A DNA stretch of 35,184 nt, taken from assembly GCA_003978105.1 (NCBI GenBank), contig QOAO01000016.1:1-35184 (forward strand), in the 5' to 3' direction. Made by a program: the position numbers and the translations under genes. The notes beneath the pieces were generated by a model that saw only the letters and a list, made by a program, of their open reading frames with translations, was not told where the DNA came from and did no database searches. The first letter of the stretch is position 1; each line of letters starts with the position of its first letter. Source of the stretch: Thermovibrio sp. (GTDB lineage: Bacteria; Aquificota; Desulfurobacteriia; Desulfurobacteriales; Desulfurobacteriaceae). Below, in pieces: positions 33,057-35,184 of the stretch.

Positions 33057-34007
33057 ATGAAGAGGGTAATTACCTGTCTTTTTCTAATAGTTTTCATTAC
33101 CTCTTGTGAGAGGATACCAAGAACCTCTCAGGAGCAGTACAGGAAAGGAATAAAAGCAGCCCTTGAGGAGAACTGGGGAAAGAGTTCTACACTTCTTGAA
33201 AAGGCCTTGGAGGGTGAACTCACTCCAAAGGAAAAGGAGATTGCGAAAATAACCCTTGCTGATGCCTACTTCAACGAGGGAAATTACGAAAATGCAGCGC
33301 TGAACTACGAGGAGTTTTTGGAGCTCTACCCCGCATCCCCAAAAGCAAAGGATGCTCTATTTAGACTTGGTGTATGTTACCTCAATCTAATAAAGGGTCC
33401 ACAGTGGGATGTTGAATTTGCCCAGAGGGCTTATAGAACATTTAAGAAGTTTATGGAAAACTTTCCCGATGACCCCCGTATGGAAAAGGCAAGAGAGTAT
33501 AGGAAACTGGCAAAAAGGGTACTGGCGGAGCATGAAGTTTATATAGCCGGGACTTACGATATGTTAAGAAAATTTACAGCCTCGATACAGAGATATAGAA
33601 AGATAAAAGAACAGTTTTCCGATGTTGAACCTATGGACAGAATCGAATACCTAATTGGAAGGGCATACTACTATACTCCCATTCAGTCGAAAGAGGAGAT
33701 TGACAGGTTAAAAAGGAGTCTAAAAAAGGAAAGGAGAAGGTTGAAAAGTAGTGACCCCGAAGAAAAAAAAGTTGCAGAGAACAGAATAAAACTGATAGAA
33801 AAGGATATAGAGGACTGGAAGGAAACCGGGAGAAAGAACAGAAAAATAGGGAAGGGGATTTTGAGAAAAGTTATAAAAAACTATCCAAACTCGAAGTATG
33901 CTAAGAAGGCAAAGGAAATTCTCTCAGGAAAGAAACACTTAGAGGTTGAACCTATTGAGAATCCTATAAAACACTCAATCTGGTGGAAAATAAAGGAAAC
34001 GCTTTAG
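33057..34007 (+). CDS. bamD: Outer-membrane lipoprotein of the BamD (YfiO) family
   Basis: This is a probable BamD, the lipoprotein partner of BamA in outer-membrane protein insertion. The signal peptide ends with lipobox FITSC, with Cys17 as lipid anchor. TPR-like helices follow (LADAYFNEGNYENAALNYEEFLELYP near 66-91) and the family segment with QWDVEFAQRAYRTFKKFMENFP near 118-139. At 316 residues it is longer than the usual about 240, because of a highly charged helical insert at about 210-265 (EEIDRLKRSLKKERRRL and later IKLIEKDIEDWKE). GGGAGGAG lies before the ATG. It comes between RNase G and rsfS. Confidence 0.82.
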   Translation: MKRVITCLFLIVFITSCERIPRTSQEQYRKGIKAALEENWGKSSTLLEKALEGELTPKEKEIAKITLADAYFNEGNYENAALNYEEFLELYPASPKAKDALFRLGVCYLNLIKGPQWDVEFAQRAYRTFKKFMENFPDDPRMEKAREYRKLAKRVLAEHEVYIAGTYDMLRKFTASIQRYRKIKEQFSDVEPMDRIEYLIGRAYYYTPIQSKEEIDRLKRSLKKERRRLKSSDPEEKKVAENRIKLIEKDIEDWKETGRKNRKIGKGILRKVIKNYPNSKYAKKAKEILSGKKHLEVEPIENPIKHSIWWKIKETL

Positions 34008-34016
34008 GGAGGTAAA

Positions 34017-34385
34017 TTGGAAAGTTTAGAGAAGTTGAAAATAGCCCTAAAAAAAGCTCTCGATAAGAAGGCAGAAGAACCGGTAGTTCTTGACTTAAGG
34101 GAATTAACGTCTCTTGCAGATTTCTTTCTAATACTTACAGCTAACTCTGACGTTCATGCAAGAACAATAGCCGATGAAATTAAAAAAGAACTGAAGGAAA
34201 GGGGAGTTAACCCTATAAATGTTGAAGGTTACGATAATGCCAATTGGATACTCCTTGACTATGGAGATGTTGTAGTTCACATATTTAAGCCTGAAATTAG
34301 GGAGCTCTACAACTTAGAGTCCCTCTGGATGGATGCTCCAAGAATAAACATTGAGGAACTTTTATCTGAAGAAACCGTTCAATGA
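34017..34385 (+). CDS. rsfS: Ribosome silencing factor RsfS
   Basis: This protein binds L14 of the large ribosomal subunit and blocks subunit joining when nutrients are short. The 122-residue protein shows the family core DLRELTSLADFFLILTANSDVHARTIADEI near 45-74, then VEGYDNANWILLDYGDVVVHIFKPEIRELYNLESLW. The start is TTG at 34017 with AGGGAGGTAAA directly upstream. It overlaps the rlmH ATG by four bases; the rsfS-rlmH pair is widespread and couples two large-subunit functions. Confidence 0.96.
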   Translation: MESLEKLKIALKKALDKKAEEPVVLDLRELTSLADFFLILTANSDVHARTIADEIKKELKERGVNPINVEGYDNANWILLDYGDVVVHIFKPEIRELYNLESLWMDAPRINIEELLSEETVQ

Positions 34386-34795
34386 AAATAAGACTGTTGG
34401 CTGTAGGAAGAATAGCTCCATTCCTGAGAGAAGCTCAGGAACATTACATTAGGAAAATTCGCAATCTCGAGTTAATTGAAGTTAAAAGGGGAAAATCGGT
34501 TGAAGAGGAAGGAAAAAGATTAGAGAAAAAAATCAAAGGCTTTTTAGTTATTTTGGATGAGAGAGGAAAAGAACTAACTTCAAGAGAATTTTCGGAGCTC
34601 CTATTAAGAAATTCTTACATATCCTTTGTGGTTGGGGGCGCTGATGGAATTTCTGAAAATCTAAAGAAAAGAGGAAACTTTATACTTTCCCTATCAAAAC
34701 TGACATTACAACACGATATAGCAAGGCTGGTTTTACTCGAGCAGATTTATAGGGGATTGGAGATTATAAGGGGTTCACCCTACCACAGGGATTAA
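34382..34795 (+). CDS. rlmH: 23S rRNA (pseudouridine-1915 N3)-methyltransferase RlmH
   Basis: A SPOUT-class SAM methyltransferase that modifies pseudouridine 1915 in helix 69 of 23S rRNA. The 137-residue protein is slightly shorter than the usual about 155. The knot region carries the family signatures SFVVGGADGIS near 80-90, LSLSKLTLQHDIARLVLLEQIYRG near 102-125, and the terminal GSPYHRD. Its ATG overlaps the rsfS stop as ATGA. Its stop lies five bases from the encoded CCA end of the convergent tRNA-Asp gene, and no terminator is visible between them. Confidence 0.95.
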   Translation: MKIRLLAVGRIAPFLREAQEHYIRKIRNLELIEVKRGKSVEEEGKRLEKKIKGFLVILDERGKELTSREFSELLLRNSYISFVVGGADGISENLKKRGNFILSLSKLTLQHDIARLVLLEQIYRGLEIIRGSPYHRD

Positions 34796-34799
34796 TAAG

Positions 34800-34878
34800 T
34801 GGCGGGGACGACGGGACTCGAACCCGCGACCTCCGGCGTGACAGGCCGGCGTTCTAACCAGAGCTGAACTACGTCCCC
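34800..34878 (-). tRNA. tRNA-Asp (anticodon GTC)
   Basis: Minus-strand cloverleaf. The acceptor GGGGACG pairs with CGTCCCC, the anticodon arm CCGGC-CTGTCAC-GCCGG displays GTC, and the T arm GCGGG-TTCGAGT-CCCGT is regular. Discriminator G precedes an encoded CCA (34802-34800). It follows tRNA-Val by four bases and shares its promoter. The anticodon stem is GC-rich, as in a thermophile. Confidence 0.96.
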
Positions 34879-34882
34879 TAAA

Positions 34883-34958
34883 TGGTGGGCGGAACAGGGA
34901 TCGAACCTGTGACCTCCAGCTTGTAAGGCTGGCGCTCTCCCAGCTGAGCTATCCGCCC
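34883..34958 (-). tRNA. tRNA-Val (anticodon TAC)
   Basis: Minus-strand cloverleaf of 76 bases including an encoded CCA (34885-34883). The acceptor GGGCGGA pairs with TCCGCCC, the D arm is GCTCAGCTGGGAGAGC, the anticodon arm reads CCAGC-CTTACAA-GCTGG with anticodon TAC, and the T arm is ACAGG-TTCGATC-CCTGT. First gene of the Val-Asp pair. Confidence 0.96.
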
Positions 34959-34973
34959 AATCGGTGTTTTGGA

Positions 34974-35002
34974 AATATAGGCTACATTAATTTTATTGTC
35001 AA
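34974..35002 (-). promoter_or_regulatory. Sigma-70 promoter of the tRNA-Val/tRNA-Asp pair
   Basis: On the minus strand a perfect TTGACA (35002-34997) is separated by 17 bases from TATATT (34979-34974). Transcription would begin near 34967, about nine bases before tRNA-Val. The -35 box lies in the codons for the C-terminal LLTIKLM end of the transposase gene, and its stop codon (34984-34982) is in the spacer. Confidence 0.8.
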
Positions 35003-35184
35003 GAGGTTGTTCAAGTTCAATACATGGTGGACACATTGATGACTTCTAATATAGTCCTCAAACTTTTCAGCGGGAGTCTTGTAATTTAAAGACTGATGAG
35101 GTCTAAGAAAGTTGTAAACCTTTAAATACTCAAATAGTTTCTTATTCATCTCATCAACCGTTGGTTCTGTTCCTTCTATCATCC
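34982..35184 (-). CDS. Transposase, integrase-core C-terminal part (cut by window edge)
   Basis: The 3' end of a DDE transposase of the IS481/IS3-like rve type; the 5' part lies beyond the window. The visible residues carry LKVYNFLRPHQSLNYKTPAE, the typical end of the integrase core just after the catalytic glutamate, then a tail QCVHHVLNLNNLL. The frame is open to the window edge, so the first in-window ATG is not taken as the start. It is transcribed toward the tRNA genes and stops 24 bases from tRNA-Val. I could not identify the terminal inverted repeat or target duplication, since only one end might be visible. Whether the element is whole cannot be judged. Confidence 0.85.
   Translation of the reverse strand, partial: MIEGTEPTVDEMNKKLFEYLKVYNFLRPHQSLNYKTPAEKFEDYIRSHQCVHHVLNLNNLLTIKLM

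Noticed and set aside
34796..34799. Terminator between rlmH and tRNA-Asp
   Set aside because: Only four bases separate the rlmH stop from the tRNA CCA end, and neither strand shows a hairpin with a T run.

Overview
The window looks like chromosomal DNA of a thermophilic, flagellated, diderm bacterium, most likely Aquificota and perhaps Desulfurobacteriaceae. This is inferred from strong use of AGA/AGG, ATA and GGA codons, Lys/Glu-rich proteins, outer-membrane genes (a porin and a BamD-like lipoprotein), one motA followed by two motB genes (an arrangement I recall from Aquifex), and an AGOG-type DNA glycosylase typical of hyperthermophilic archaea. No 16S rRNA is present, so the placement rests on context.

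Layout. (1) 1-158: a 5S rRNA gene, presumably the end of an rRNA operon. (2) 149-7849, minus strand: a tight run of glycosyltransferase, dnaA, oriC, dnaN, pgsA, plsY, ispA (FPP/GGPP synthase) and dxs. It combines replication initiation with phospholipid and isoprenoid synthesis. The origin holds ten perfect TTATCCACA DnaA boxes within 158 bp, six of them inside the 3' end of dnaA. (3) 7894-11659, plus: proS, a RecB/Cas4-like PD-(D/E)XK protein with four cysteines, a DUF2062 membrane protein and the AGOG glycosylase. (4) 11939-18069: an aromatic or organic-acid block with a lactate-permease family transporter, a tandem ACT protein and a PaaK-type CoA ligase on the minus strand, and a second PaaK paralogue and a porin on the plus strand. 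(5) 18099-20371: a candidate sigma-28 promoter, then motA, motB and a second motB. (6) 20331-22892, minus: a MidA-like methyltransferase, a frameshifted dprA and pgeF. (7) 22915-24452, plus: three unrecognised genes, the last with a plausible PD-(D/E)XK motif, and a 30-residue membrane peptide. (8) 24467-27383: guaA, nadA and a small membrane protein. (9) 27617-29170: lepB on minus, and an overlapping pair of unknown genes on plus. (10) 29130-34795, plus: a radical SAM/DUF2344 fusion, RNase G, a BamD-like lipoprotein, rsfS and rlmH. (11) 34800-35184, minus: tRNA-Asp and tRNA-Val, and the 3' end of a transposase whose last codons overlap the tRNA promoter.

Most of the window is housekeeping. 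The points most worth attention are the origin embedded in dnaA, the AGOG glycosylase in a bacterial operon, the 5-bp tandem duplication that breaks dprA, the unknown three-gene nuclease-like cluster, the sigma-28 promoter with paralogous motB genes, and the overlap of transposase and tRNA promoter. I did not find a complete new system whose function can be stated from sequence alone; the three-gene cluster at 22915-24323 is the best candidate.
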